Positions 10,403-23,508 of a stretch of 64,000 nucleotides of DNA are shown here, in pieces; position 1 is the first letter of the stretch, and the number at the start of each line of letters is the position of its first letter. The translations under genes were made by a program, and so were the position numbers. The notes under the pieces were generated by a model. The model did no database searches. It was not told the DNA's origin and saw nothing but the letters and a program-made list of their open reading frames with translations. Source of the stretch: Paramacrobiotus metropolitanus (lineage: Eukaryota > Tardigrada > Eutardigrada > Parachela > Macrobiotidae); the NCBI RefSeq assembly GCF_019649055.1, contig NW_026570320.1:1-64000 (forward strand), given 5' to 3'.

Positions 10403-13400
10403 TCAAGCCGCAATGTTAACATAGGTAGCATCAGTGGTTACTCCGCAGTTGTTATCCTTACGGCTCATCAGAACGTAACCGTCGTTACCCCAGTAGGTGC
10501 TCCACGAATTCTTCACCAGCCAGTATGGCTCCCCGTTCAAATCCCCGTAGCCTACAGCCAGGACAGCATGGTCGAGATCGTCAGGCCCGTTCTTGCAATC
10601 CGGCTCGTAAAACACACCGTGAGAGTAGAAGCTGAAGGATTTATGCGCCGCATCGATACCCACGGCCGTCGGGCCCTGCACGGCGATGGCCATCTTTAGC
10701 GCCTCTTCATCACCGGAAGTCACGTTGACATAGGATGCAATTCTTGCGCCGATGACCGTATTCGAAGAGTTGTAATGGCAGTAACCATCCTGAAGAGTGG
10801 AGAAACTTGAGTTGAGTTGATTTTGATTAAAACTGCTATCAATACCAATAGCCGATAACAACATTGAAATGTGGTCAGCGACAATAAATGAGATAAGAGC
10901 TCACATAAGTTCATAAACATTTCTTGGTTGAAAAAACAAAAATCGACACAGTACGATAACCATTTTAAATCACACTGAAATAACCTACAAAAGGAGAATT
11001 TTCTGCAAATGATTTCACTGTACTATAATGCTATAAATTCCACATTTTCAATCAATTTTCAGCAAATGACTAATCAATGCCTTACCGCTCCCAAATAAGG
11101 TCCATAAGATTCATCGGTGGCAATGCCTCCATGTTTCATAATCCACTCATAGGCGCGCCATTCTTCGCCTCCATCGCATGCGTTGTTTCCATATCCCCAT
11201 GAACAATCCACCAAATTCTGCTCGCTTAACTTAACCAACTTGCCGGTCTTCACAAACAACGCACCTTCCACAGATCCAACAGTGCCAAAACTCCAGCACG
11301 ATCCACAAATAGCCTGATCCTTCACCGGCGTTACCGCTCCATACAGACGCCAATCAATCTCCGTGGGAATATCCTTCTTTTGAACTGCTTTTATTGAAGA
11401 GAAGGCCGTTGTTTCTTGCCCTGGAAGGCAATCGTCTCGCAGACGGGTTAGTTCGTCGTCGGATCGGTCAGCCAGATGGTTGATCTTTAATTTATAAGTT
11501 TTGCCCGCCCGATTGTGACTTTTAACAAAGCGGTAATTATGACGGAAATGACGGATGCGAACGGCATGCTCCTTGTCATTATAGTCCCGCTGATGATTCT
11601 TTTGAAGTCTTCGAAAGCGTGGTGGATGTGGCTATGATCACGACGCACATACTCGTGCATGGGGTTGGCTTCCACAATGTGCTCCACACCCGAGCTGGAC
11701 CAGGAAATCCACCGCATACCAATCCTTGCGGAATATCGAATACTAAAAAGATGAAAAGAATAACAGTTAAGCAGCATTCAAAAAATCAAAGAATTTACCG
11801 CCAGTCTAATCATCACTACGTATTTCAATGCAAAGGCGAAACAGTCATAGAAGCAAAGTGTACAGTCGCGAGCAATCATTCCTTCGAATCAGTATCGTAC
11901 TAGTACAGTATATATAACGGTGTAAAAGGCACTAAAATTTTATCAGGCATAAATTAATTTTACATAAACGATGCACCTGTAATCGAATCTCATAAAGTCA
12001 GATGAAACTTTACATTTGCACTAAATAAAGCAATATAAATTTACTCCAGATAAAGAAAATTTATGTAACTACGTTGATTTTACCAATCTGTAGATAACTC
12101 AATTGTTCACATCAGTTTCGATTACCATCTTCGGCTGTATGGGCGTTTCATAGTCAGCTGATGCGTTGCCATTTTAATCCTACAGATACTCCTGCCAATG
12201 CATATGGAATAATCAATTTACCTGATGGATCGGGTTTGACCGGATCGAACTGGATATAGGAGATTACGTATTTATCATAATGACTTCCGATTAGGCTGTC
12301 ATATCCCTTCACATAATGCCGCGGGATGGGAGCGCCATCCTTTGAGCGTGTCAGCAGGAAGGTGTAGCGGTTCATCTGGTCGCCCACTTGAGTGACTAGA
12401 TACTGACTGTCACATGTTCCCATTTGCAGGACACTTCACCTTATACTGCAAACAAATTGAAACATGAAGGGGTTTCAGCTGCCAATGTAATTAAACAGAA
12501 AATCCGACATTAATCTAGCCGTAAGTCTAATTATCGAAACCGGACCACCTCCTCACTGTGACAACAAAAGGATAACTCTCTGCACATTTTAAAAAACCGC
12601 CAACCAGTAATACGAGTACATACATAAAAGCGTGAATATGCACAAAGTAAGCGTTGCAGTGATACTGGGTAGTCCACAAAATGACCATTGCCATTGTGTT
12701 TTGAATTTAAAACTGGCTGTTACTGGAAGCCAACACAATTATAAATACTGTATATTACTTTCAAGCGGCAGAAAACACTCGACAAAAAATTAAAGTGTTG
12801 TTTTTTTGCTATTTCAAGGAAAACAATATTTTCCTGCAAAACTGATTAAAGTTAATTTTAATGTTAGAGAAATTTATGCAAAAAAAGGCATATGACGCAA
12901 ACTCGAGAAAAATTTCGCACACCAAAAATTTCTGCTAAAAGATGCATTTAACAATATCGAAATGTAAAAATAACTGTATACTGTACTTTTAATGGTTAAG
13001 CAAGCTCTTACAGTGAATTCCGTGAGATCGGGCACAATTGACTGAGGTAGTATCTCGTTATCCTTGGTGCCATTGACTTGGAAGCATGTCTGCACGTTGG
13101 TCTGGGTCTCCGTTGTCTCGGTGCCACCTTGTAGGAGACGCCGTACGTCATCTGATCCCCGCTGGTAGGTCATGACCATCCCTGCGTAGGAAGACACGTG
13201 CTGTTTACAGTGAATGCTCCAACGCAGCGGCATTACGTCAGCACAAAACACCCACCTCCATAGTAGTCAATGCGGCTCCTGTTGTTCTCTAGGTCAAAAT
13301 ACGCTGTGAAGGGCTCTTTGATTTCCGCGTAGGGCAGGTGAATAACCCCGACGCGGTGTAATAGGCCCGAAATCGGGAACGGCCACTTTCAAGGCCAAAC

Positions 13401-13602
13401 TGGAGGACAGCTCTATAAAAATAAATAAACCAGCCATCAGCGCAGATCTACACAAACTGTTACAAACAAGCTTCGAGGATTTCCAAACATCTTCCACTGA
13501 CAATGAGATGATTAAACACTGCTCAGGCACTGAAGAGTCAATCTAGTTTAACTCTCCTGTTTCTTACCTGCCAGGAAAGACGAACAACACTACTCTAGAC
13601 AT
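10403..13602 (-). CDS. 26/29-kDa type C1A cysteine proteinase (cathepsin L-like, CFAD-like)
   Basis: A papain-family protease with the long N-terminal domain of arthropod 26-29-p and counting factor associated protein D. Six exons: 13602-13568, 13412-13256, 13181-13012, 12445-12222, 11742-11086 and 10789-10403. The N-terminal part has VIHLPYAEIKEPFTAYFD, RSRIDYYGG, QTCFQVNGTKDNE and GYDSLIGSHYDKY. An I29-like propeptide and the protease follow, with the catalytic Cys in CGSCWSFG, His in LDHAVLAVGYG and Asn in VKNSWSTYWG. The start at 13602 opens a short hydrophobic secretory leader. It is likely a lysosomal or digestive secreted protease. At least five apparent missing single bases break the frame in exons 2 to 5, while the last exon is clean. 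The catalytic triad is intact, so I favour sequence error over decay. Confidence 0.9.
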
Positions 13603-15040
13603 TATGCCGATGTAAAGATCCTACGGGAAATAAGTCTGATAACTCCCACTAAATTTTAAAACTGACTTACATTAAATACGTTTCTCAACAAGTCGCAGAA
13701 GTTTGGAATTTGCACCGTTTGCATGACCAGATCAGATGACTGGCACAGAATTACCGTAGATAAGTCATAAGTGCGCGAGCTTCTACGCATACGTACGGCT
13801 GATACGAGAGTCGAGAGCACGGTGTTTTAGTTTGAAACGCTCTCAAAATGTTTTCGTGTTATTATGCTAACCATGCATAAATATTTAAACTTCAAAATCA
13901 TTAAAATAATTGTAAAACAATTATCAGAATCAGACCAAGTTCATTAACAAAATGCTAAAACATGATCCCGTATGTGCCGTTCATGCGTATCAAATCATTG
14001 TTTTTAATATATAAAGCAGTTTTGCTATTGAAAACTATTGCACAATAGGTCAAAGTATTATAATACTTCTATAACTTTACATAAAGAGTGTTGTTGTAAC
14101 TATTTTCTCACAATCACATCTTTGACATCTACGGTATACGGTACATGCATGCTTTATAGCTAGAAGTATGGTTATTTTGTGTTCCAGTGCCGGTGTACCA
14201 TATAAAGTATGAACCATTAATTGTAAGTACCTAGTCGTAACTGCTACAGTAATAAGTGATAACCTAACGGTAAGTCCCAGATTTCTGTGGATATGCAGAT
14301 GTTTGTCTTAAACACGAATACCTGTGTAATGCGTTTCGTCCTCGGATCTATTCTGGATGTTGCACTCGTGTTGCCATTAAAATTACTTAAGCACCTATGA
14401 TTCAGTATTTTCCACCTCTAAAACCTGCGTACTTGCCCATTAATTAGGAGTATCATTACAGTTCCGTACTGTTATAGTTTCTTGCATAAATAACTGCCCC
14501 ACATTCGCCGGTCTTTCGGGGAACCCGTCTTACACAGAAACGGCAACGACCTTCCAGGTTTTGATTACTTAGCTTATTTTAAAGATGTTTCAACAAGGCT
14601 CTTAGAGACAGGAAATATAACAAAAGGTCAAGAACTTGATGTGCGTTGCATGCAAGTTTTTAAATCAGCATATTACGATTATAACATAGGCATGAACACA
14701 TACTTATTTATACATATATATTTTTAGTTAATTTGGTGATCTCAGTCTGTTTCGTACAATTAATTACTAATGAATCAACTGCAAGTTACAATACTGATCA
14801 TATGCATGCAATAGTTTATGTTAGCACACTGCAGCTGACCAGTGAGATAACATTAACTGACGTCATTGAAATAAAATAACTTCCGGAATACAATTGCGCA
14901 TGAAAAAACAATTTTGCTGAACTGGCTGTGGTAGTTAATTAGTCCAGAATCCACAGAACCGTAGTTCCGCAATCTGCAGACCTAAAAAACCATCACTATG
15001 CACATATTCTTACCTGCCTACACTGTACATGCCATTAGGT
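13603..15040. other. Intergenic, no gene supported
   Basis: AT-rich sequence between the divergent proteinase gene and the next plus-strand candidate. A denser patch at about 14500-14570 could be an untranslated first exon, but nothing decides it. Confidence 0.4.
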
Positions 15041-17822
15041 TTTTTTGTCATGTAGTTCTACCGTCTTTCAGATACAAACAAAGGACTGGTCAGCGTAGCG
15101 CGTCAATCGTCACATTACCGCTGCCATTCATAAACAACTTGAACTGGCCGAGCGCCAAGCAGTACGGTTGTAATATGACTTTATCGCCGTTGCACACCAT
15201 AACCGCGCTATGCACAAGATTACCATTAATAACCTGCAACCTGTTTCGTTTGGCGCGCTGGTATTGAATGATTACTTAGTACTACATATTGCATCCTCAA
15301 GGCTGTTTTACACGATTGAATGGCAGTTTACCGGCAAGGTTTATGCAGCAAACCTTGGTGTCACGGTTCAATACGCCACATTCGCGGGCGACGCTAACGT
15401 TAACATTTAGGCCCGCAGACTGGTGTGGTTTAATTAGAATTGCTGTTGGACATTTTGTGCGAGAATCGATTGGCACGGCACGTCGTGGTACAATGCAACC
15501 CGCGTACCGGAACTCAGGTTTGCCCTGACGACGACGTTTCCGACCGAGAATACAGCGCATGTCAATGGTGCGACGCAGTTAGCTATACACTCTCTAACGG
15601 CTGCACGTGTTCCGTTCGTTGTTACGCAAATACCCCGTCGCCTGCTACTACTGCCGCTGTCATGGTACTCTAAGCCTAAAAGGAAAACCGATACAATTAT
15701 ATTTGCAGTCCAAGCATTGATCGTTCGTCACCGCGGCATCGAATTTCCACAGCTTTTTGATTTGTCCTTTAAGTTGTTCGATCACTGCTTCAATCAGTTG
15801 ATCGGCGTACGGTGCTGGTGCGAGCGAACATATCGGGCGGCAGCGCATGCACCCATATTTCCTTATCAGTAACTCCAATCCTTAATTTAGTAGTACGGTG
15901 CTCTTATACGCGAATCATTCCACGGTTATCTCTGGGATTACAAATTCGCCACGGTCCAACTGCTGCCGTATAATATGTGGGATTGGGTTACTTTCGGGGT
16001 TTGCGGTAAGTGCTAGCCAAGTGGTTATTATGCCATATGGCACAATTAATGCAACGCTACGTGCATATTTGCACCTGTGCGACAAAGTTACGAAATTCAT
16101 TGTGGACTTCTTTTAAATTTTTTTTTTGCTGGAACAAGATTTTGATTACATATCTTTACGGAGGTGTAACAAAGGCTTTAGTTTGCAAGCGCTACATGTT
16201 CCATAGCAATGTATTTATAGTTTAGAAAACCAAAATTTAGACATTTCGTTTGAGCACTCGATCACAAGGCGCAGTTTCAAACCTGTGTGATGCAACAGCA
16301 AGATCCGAATCTCGAATCGAAAGGCAAAATGTTTGCAGTATGCGGTAATAGTGTGCTGATCGTCCTTCTCTCAAATTGAAGAAATTTACGAAAGCGCAGC
16401 TGGACGCTGACACTCACAATCTGCAATAAATTTACTTGTATAACTTAGACTTTTAAAAGTGGCAAGCTTAAGGCGTGTCGGAAATTTGATTTTCGATAGT
16501 AATCCAATGCGTGCGCGGAAAGCAGTCATTTAATTAGTGTATATATTGACACCTGTGTTACCGGCATCCCGCTGATGAATTTACTGCAGATTGTGCGCCG
16601 GTAATGTTAATTTTACTTGCGTAAATGTCTTTTGCGGTAGTTTATAGTTTATATATAATATGACGAATGCATTTTGTTCTCATTTCTGACTTCCTATTTG
16701 GCGATATCGCAAATTTGTTTGTGCTATTTGGCAAATACGAGAAATTGTGAAGTACGAGGTTAAAGCCCTTTGTTCACGTACTCGATTTGGAATTAAGTGC
16801 TGAATAAGCCAATCGAATGACATTGACCAAAAAAGAGTTTTGTCCCGAAGCTATAAAAGTAAATAATTACTGTTTCTAAATAGTGTTTAATACTCTAATA
16901 TTATGTATAAACCAAAGAATAAGTATTTAGATGATTTGAATACTTGTTTTTGGAAAACAGCTGACAAATTTGCGAAACTCCACGTTTTTAATTTTTTGCA
17001 ATCAAAACTGTGAAGTGCTCACTGCTCATGTTTTGTATTCCGGTATAAAATACCTAGTACGCACTTATACAAGGTCTTGAATATAGCTCATTGCTTTATC
17101 AGTTATGCTATATTTTCAGCAGTTTACATTTATCTATATACATGGTTCATAGCTAAAGACATAATTATTATGCTTTCAGGACTTCCTAATGCGGTGCTAT
17201 GTATATTAGTTTTGTTGTTTTTTTGTATTTTGATGTACGTACTTGTATATAAGTGTCCTTTTAGCATTCTATTAAACAGCACGATTTGAGAGGACATTTT
17301 TATTTGCAGTTGCCGCCGTAGTTCCATCTATATTACTGCTCGCCATCTTCCTACGCTGTATATTGAAAAACAGTGACCGTCGCTGTTTTAAGGGTTCATC
17401 GGAAGATTGTGAAATTCTTATTAGCACCACGACAAGACCACGACCGACGCGCGTAATAGGAACTGCTGCATGAAGCTACCCATCGTCAAGTGGTTGGAGC
17501 CAGTTCACCAATGATGTCTTCCGATCCTCCACCCGATTATCACTCCTCATTGCCACCCACCGTAGACGAACAAAGTGGAAGCGATTCCGTTGATCTGATT
17601 TCGCTGTTACCTCCCGTCTATGGCAGTATGACGAATTTGCCGACACCCTTACCGCCTTACGGCAGCATACCGAACATCTCCAGCATTCCTTTTAATATTA
17701 ATACAATTATTACATCGCTGGATTTATTACCGGAATTTGCGATATTTCCACCGCCACCGACATACGACGAGACAATTCTGCATTCCTGTTGCGTGAACGT
17801 TCATTCAGCTCAGCGCTTGTGA
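15041..17822 (+). CDS. Candidate single-pass membrane protein with multi-PPxY tail (gene A)
   Basis: The supported part is the 3' exon beginning after TATTTGCAG at 17310. It encodes a transmembrane segment (AVVPSILLLAIFLRCIL), a basic-Cys stop-transfer region and a Ser/Pro-rich cytoplasmic tail with PPDY, PPVY, LPPY and PPTY motifs, ending at 17822. One apparent frame gap lies near 17473. Upstream, 15070-15412 reads as beta-rich sequence with a CUB-like pattern (YGCNMTLSP, LNDYLVLHIAS, TGKVYAANLGVTVQYATFAG). A Cys-rich stretch follows at 15440-15673 (ACQWCDAVSY, CTCSVRCY). Joining these into one gene is inference. PPxY motifs bind WW domains, so a role recruiting Nedd4-type ligases or Yorkie-like proteins is plausible. 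The family was not recognised. Confidence 0.4.
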
Positions 17823-18790
17823 TATCGGCTGGACATCGATCGAGCATTGGTCGAGTTGATCATCAACCATTTTCGCGAGGAAACGATGGTTATGATCGAT
17901 TTCTGATAATAATTTAACTGCGATAGAAAAATTTTAATTTGGTGAAAAATTGAAATGCATGGCAGACTTGTTCCGGTTGTTCATTCCTCGTTTCATTGCA
18001 TTTCTTTATAAAAGCTAGATACTTGTGAAATGATTTCGATTCCACGGCAAGCACAATCACCTCGTTGTTTAAAAATTTTGTTTCGTGTGCGCACTATAGC
18101 ATTGGTCTGTTTCTGCTAACTGATCATGAAAATTATATAATCGACCGATATTCTCACTGTATCTTTGTTAGGACGATTTCTGATTGAACAGTGTCCTTGA
18201 CGTCACAAAGGCAAATAAAAAATGATCGATTTACTACGTTCCATTGGCTTTTGGGCTTAAAGCGGCTTCCGAACTGTATATAGTTACTTTCAACACATAA
18301 AGAGGTTACGGTGAAAGGGAAAGTGCTCGTGACAATGCACGGAAATTCGAGTTGAGCGTTCATTGATGTGTACTTCTACTCGTACACATCAAATAATATA
18401 AAACTTATATGCCGTCCGAAGCTATATATTCACATTGTCAGTTCCAAGTGCAGCCATCAATGTCGCACATGAATTGTGGTAACTTATATATTAATAAGTA
18501 ATCGATATTCTTGACGTAAGTACAGTACAAGAAGACGCACTCCGATATGCAATCCTTATTAACTAATACTGCGCTAATCTCAAATTAACCAAAAGGACTA
18601 TAGTAAGCCTATGCTTTACTGCGCATTTATGCTTCGTGCACCCGTCAAGGTCATCCGCTTCTTTCAGGTCCTTTAATATTAATGCACGTGACGACGTTAC
18701 ATGATCTTATGTGCACAATCCACACGGTCTCGCCCCTTCCCACTTTAATCCGAATTTAATATTTAACATACATCGATAAATTGTATTTGT
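17823..18790. other. Intergenic, no gene seen
   Basis: AT-rich DNA separating the two PPxY candidates. No coding or repeat structure could be supported. Confidence 0.4.
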
Positions 18791-21700
18791 ATGATACATA
18801 TATGTCGACATTTACAACATTTCCAAACACTAATAATTATTAGCTGCCTGCTAGTCGATTTGCATAGGTACTGTATTTATGAAGCTTTGGATGCGTGCTG
18901 TAGCGTTGGAATGCAATTAACCTGTGAAAGACTATACCGTTGTAATACCCGACTGGGTGACGGTATTGCCACTAGCGTAGCTTTCAGTCCAGATTCTTGT
19001 AAAATGTACATGTAAAATTTTGATTTACATGTATCTTTTAGTCGGTGTTGCATCACTTACTTTTTTAGTTTCAATGCATTATTACATCAGAACAGATGTC
19101 ACGCTATTTGTTAACGCGTGAAATAATTAAATTTTGTACCTTCATAATTTATTTTGGAAAAGATATGTTAATAATGTACTCGCACGGGTGGAGACAAGGA
19201 ACATGTCTTTTAGGGTCAATATGTTTGACTGCACCTCCTGAAAGTCACCCGATAATACGCCACTGACATTTTCCTTTAATCAGCTTTACTGTACGGTCTG
19301 TACCATACCGAATTCGTGTGAAGACATATCTATATGTTTGATGTGACAATCCGATACTCACAATGAGTAATCAAAAAACGAGCGAGTCATTGCCGCTTTT
19401 TGTGACACTCCACAATTTGGGAAGAGTAATTTGCCGGTCTGCCAGCACTAGGACAATGTTTTGATTTTACAGCATTAGACGATTACCGGATTATCTAGAG
19501 TACCTCTTTTTATGAACGCACATTTACGCGACTAGTTTAGTAAATTAAATATCTTGTGAATAGATTTGGCATAACAGAAAGTCGTTTCGCAACGTGGCAA
19601 CTTTTTCCTTTGCCGCCAATTGTCGAATTCGTACTTAATTTATTCCAACGTTAATTTATGTTGATAATTAAATGGCTGAACCATTCTTGACGCTTCCAGT
19701 ATTGGCTACACCGGCGTCAAACATGCCGTTGATATACAGCGAATCCGTCTGTGCACTAATTTTTTCTCTGGCAGGAGGTTTGTACGCATGGAATCTCTTT
19801 TCTTAGTTCCAAAGCACAATTTTGGTTATAACATCCATCGCATCTTTACAACTAAAAATTAAAAGCATACGATTTTTATTAGAAAAAACATATGGCATAT
19901 CTATATTCAAATAAATATATAACGTATAGTGTGCTGTAGCGTTCTGGGATTTGTCTGATGAACAGTTGTGTAGGAGCCCTTCTACTGGTGCTGGGATGTT
20001 GCTGCTTAGCGTATTACAAATTATCTCAAAAGTATGGGACGTGTGCGCCTGTTGATCCTGCTGACCGGAGTTTTTCGGTATTTCTCACGCAAATGGATCC
20101 TCGCATCGCATGCTGTTTGTAAGTACCTTTACCAGTACTACCACCGTACCTACTTTTGTCCTGTAGCTTTGGAAGCTAAAACTTTAACAAACTGAAAAAA
20201 GGACTTTTACGTAAATTTTATAAAATCGAACTACGGGGCGAAGTTTGAAAAACCCGTTCAACTGGCAGAAATACACACATAGCCTGTTTACCTGCTTGAA
20301 GTGTCGTTCAGGATCCACACAACGAAATCAGTGGCATTCATTGTTCGATGTTATTGGTGGTTATGCTTATTGATAGCTATCCTAGTCGACCTAGTGTAGT
20401 TCGTTTTGTATTATTGATAAAAAGGTTTGCGTTAGCAGAGGATCATTAAATAAAACTGCCGCGTAGACTTATGTGTTATACTTATACATCGACATTTGAC
20501 AGTTTTGATGCGCACAGTGGCATGTACGAGCATTACATGCCCTACCCTCGTGTATGCTATCTGAAATGGAAACATGGAAACATTACATTACATTCATACT
20601 AACATTACATGCCCTAGAGTAGTGTAAAATGAAAATATCAATATTAACAGGTGAATAAATTGGTTTTGTTTACTTTGCACTAGTGCACAGTAACCAGATT
20701 GCAAAAAATATGAGCAAATTTTAACATAGGCATTCGCTCATGGTGTGTCAGCAAAATTCTTACGGCAAGTTTGTTTTATATTGTACTGTACCTAGCTGGA
20801 ATGGACTACCTGTTCTGATGCGAATCGAATAAGTTAAATACAAAGTAAATACAAAGTACTTACTCTTGTGGATGCATCTACTTACTCTTCTGGAATGTGG
20901 GATTTTGGTGGTCAAAACTGTTCGCGTCAAAACTACTTTCGTTAGATCAGAAACAAATTAATCGCACACGTGAATAATGAAAATTTAAATTCGCGCTTTA
21001 ATACAGATCTAAAAATTAAGCTGAACTGCAGCTACACTTTTGAATTAATGAGAAATTAGAAATCTGTTACTCTTACCATATTAGGTCACTTACAAAAAAT
21101 TTCTACGGTCAACTTAATTGTTCAGTTATCTCAAAGGTCAAAGCCTTGCTATTCAGATTCTTATGAATAATACGCACAAAAAGACAAACAAAGCCATCCT
21201 AAATCTGCCGTTAGGTGCGGCTCGATTTCTTTTCGAATTATTGCATGAATCTGTTTAGTTATGAGTAATACAATTTTCAACTGCATATTATCTAAAACAG
21301 GTCTTCCTCATCGCGGGCTATAGGTATACATTTCCTCTAAAGCAGACCAAGCAGCCAATTTATTTAACCAGATAAAATTCTTTAGAAATGTCATAGAAGT
21401 AATCTGGAACATCTACAGTAGCTAAGAAAGCCATGGTAAATTTATTTCGACGTTTTAGGATTCCAACGTCCGTACTCGAGCTGCTGGATATCCACCGACG
21501 TATTCTACACTGGACATTACGAATGAAGCCGACAACATAAATTCTTTGCTGGCCAATGGCCATCCTCGCGGAGAGCCGAGCTCCTATATCGGTGTCAATG
21601 GCAATATTGCCGACTGCCTTGACAGGAACTATGAAAAGGATGTAAAATCCTTTCCACACTTGGAAGTGAATCTTGTGAACGACCTCCTCCCTATTGTTTA

Positions 21701-21889
21701 CTGCCGATGTCTCCCACAAGCGTCGTTCAAGCCAAATCCGTATGTGTTTTCTGTACAGGATCCTCTCCGCCTCCCACATATTCCGCCGTCCCGCGTCAAC
21801 TGCACGACAAGGAGGAAGATATTTTTACTTTTTTGGTAAATCATACGGATTCTGCCAGGCAAAACAGTCCGCAGCACAGCCCACCGTGA
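18791..21889 (+). CDS. Candidate single-pass membrane protein with multi-PPxY tail (gene B)
   Basis: Three pieces lie in line. 18791-19015 starts MIHICRHLQHFQTLIIIS, a signal-peptide-like stretch, then a Cys-rich region (EALDACCSVGMQLTCERLYR). 19966-20118 encodes a transmembrane segment (GALLLVLGCCCLAYYKL) and ends at a good donor (GTAAGTACC). 21459-21889, after TTTTAG, encodes a Ser/Pro-rich tail with GYPPTYSTL, RPPPYCLL and SPPPTYSAV. The last exon needs a frame change between its halves, as in other genes of this region. The layout parallels gene A just upstream, and the pair may be old tandem duplicates, although the sequences themselves are not clearly alike. WW-domain binding is expected from three PPxY motifs. 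The exon linkage is inferred and the phases do not all match. Confidence 0.35.
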
Positions 21890-22648
21890 TCTGCTTTATA
21901 AAGAACTTCACTTGATTTTTGAGATGACGCTATTTTAATGACTTGTGCGTAAGAAGGGCAAGACCGATCGAACAATCGAATTTTTTTTCGCTGTACATAA
22001 ATGCTTTTATTCGGCTAGTCAGCCAGTACACAATGACAGCTGTTGTGCCAACAAACTGGCCGCTTCAATCTGCAGAAACCATATGAAAGTGGATATCGTT
22101 GATATTTGAGAACTGTTATATATATAGTTAAATTGTGAAAACTGCATAAACCATTCTTTGAGATTGTGTACAGATACATTGCATTATTTGTGTAATGTAC
22201 GTACGTTATCTTAATTTGCTTTTTTTGGGCGCTCTACTTGATTGTGTTACAGGCTTTGGTTTTGATCCGGATTTTTACTTTTATAAGAAATAAAACACAC
22301 ATGTGGTTATAGTTGAAGTAACAACTCAACTAAGTCCCAATCGCATCACACTAATTTTCCATTACGGAACAGAGCCGCAAATCGTACCAAGATAATTGTT
22401 CTTGTTGATGAAATAACAATTTCGGTTTGGTATGTATCTTTGTACACAAGTAGCAAGTAACACACTGCAACGAAAATAATTATCAGAACAAGGAACAATT
22501 CGGAATCTAGAAACGCGGTTAACAATGGAACACATAAAAACTGAAGACCGGCGCCGCATGACAACAAAAGCTCTGAATATGCTAGATCAAGGATGATTTA
22601 TTTTTCCTCATTTCCTCTGATGAAATCCAATCGGATTCTCAACATATT

Positions 22649-23029
22649 TCACAAATTTTCATATCGGCGTTGAACCACAATTGAGTAATATGCATCGCGT
22701 TCTGCTTGTTCCCTTTTAGAATCCAAATACAGCGCAAACCGGACCTTTTCCACTCTGGACATCCTGTTATAAGATAAAGGAAACTGCGTTAATTGAGAAA
22801 ACATTAAGATGCCAACCACTTGCACCGTAAAACGCTCTGTCAAGCAGGCTGCGCCGTAATGTGTAGTCATTTTGAAGGTTACGAGAACTTGAAGAAATGC
22901 TTATATTGACCTGGAAGTATACTGGCGATAATAGCCATATTCTCGGGGCCCATTTTTCATAACGTCCTCGATGGCTTCTTCGAACGGAGTGGACTTCCTG
23001 GCTCGATTCATCCGTTCGGCAGCATTTTT
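22649..23029 (-). CDS. C-terminal exons of an unrecognised protein
   Basis: Two exons with good splice sites: 23029-22911 (after TGTGTTTAG, ending CTTCCAG before GTCAAT) and 22763-22649 (after TTATAACAG). Together they give a clean 78-residue charged, helical C-terminus including FEEAIEDVMKNGPREYGYYR and VEKVRFALYLDSKREQAERD, ending RRYENL. No domain was recognised. It may be the end of the gene whose exons lie at 23.5-24.9 kb, but the donor needed to join them is weak, so it is kept separate. Spliced phase agreement makes a real gene likely. Confidence 0.55.
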
Positions 23030-23508
23030 CTAAACACAGTCAAACTAACCTAACCATTTCTGATAAGGCTAAAGCGTTACGTCAGCCCGACTCTGCCTCT
23101 AAAATTTTATGAACGGACAACCACAATAGACGAACGATCATATTATCTGAGTTAGCTTGACAGTGTACATTTTATTGATGTTAAGACATATGGACTGCCG
23201 GTAGTCAGCAATATAAAGGTCAATTCCCCTACAGATAAACTTAATGAAGATATATGATATCATTAGACAAATTGGCGAGCCATGAGTAATGATCCTACTG
23301 TTTTAACTTTTAAAGTTTAAGTAATAAAACTATTGATAATAGTAAATGAACGGGAGCATCAACTTTTGCAAGGATAAATCTGATGGTACTCCCAAAAATA
23401 ATACACGATAAATCTGATAGTACTCGTATGATGGTACTCCCAATCAATGAAGCAACTGTACTGATATATTCTTCTTAAATATAATATAAGCGATAACAAC
23501 CTAAACTT

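Noticed and set aside
17077-17289. Hydrophobic 70-residue plus ORF
   Set aside because: AT-rich intron-like sequence between gene A exons. Its hydrophobicity follows from T-rich composition.
22362-22559. Cys-rich minus ORF resembling an LDL-receptor class A repeat (CSDNYFRCS)
   Set aside because: Cysteine spacing and the acidic calcium site do not fit, and an overlapping frame is equally open.
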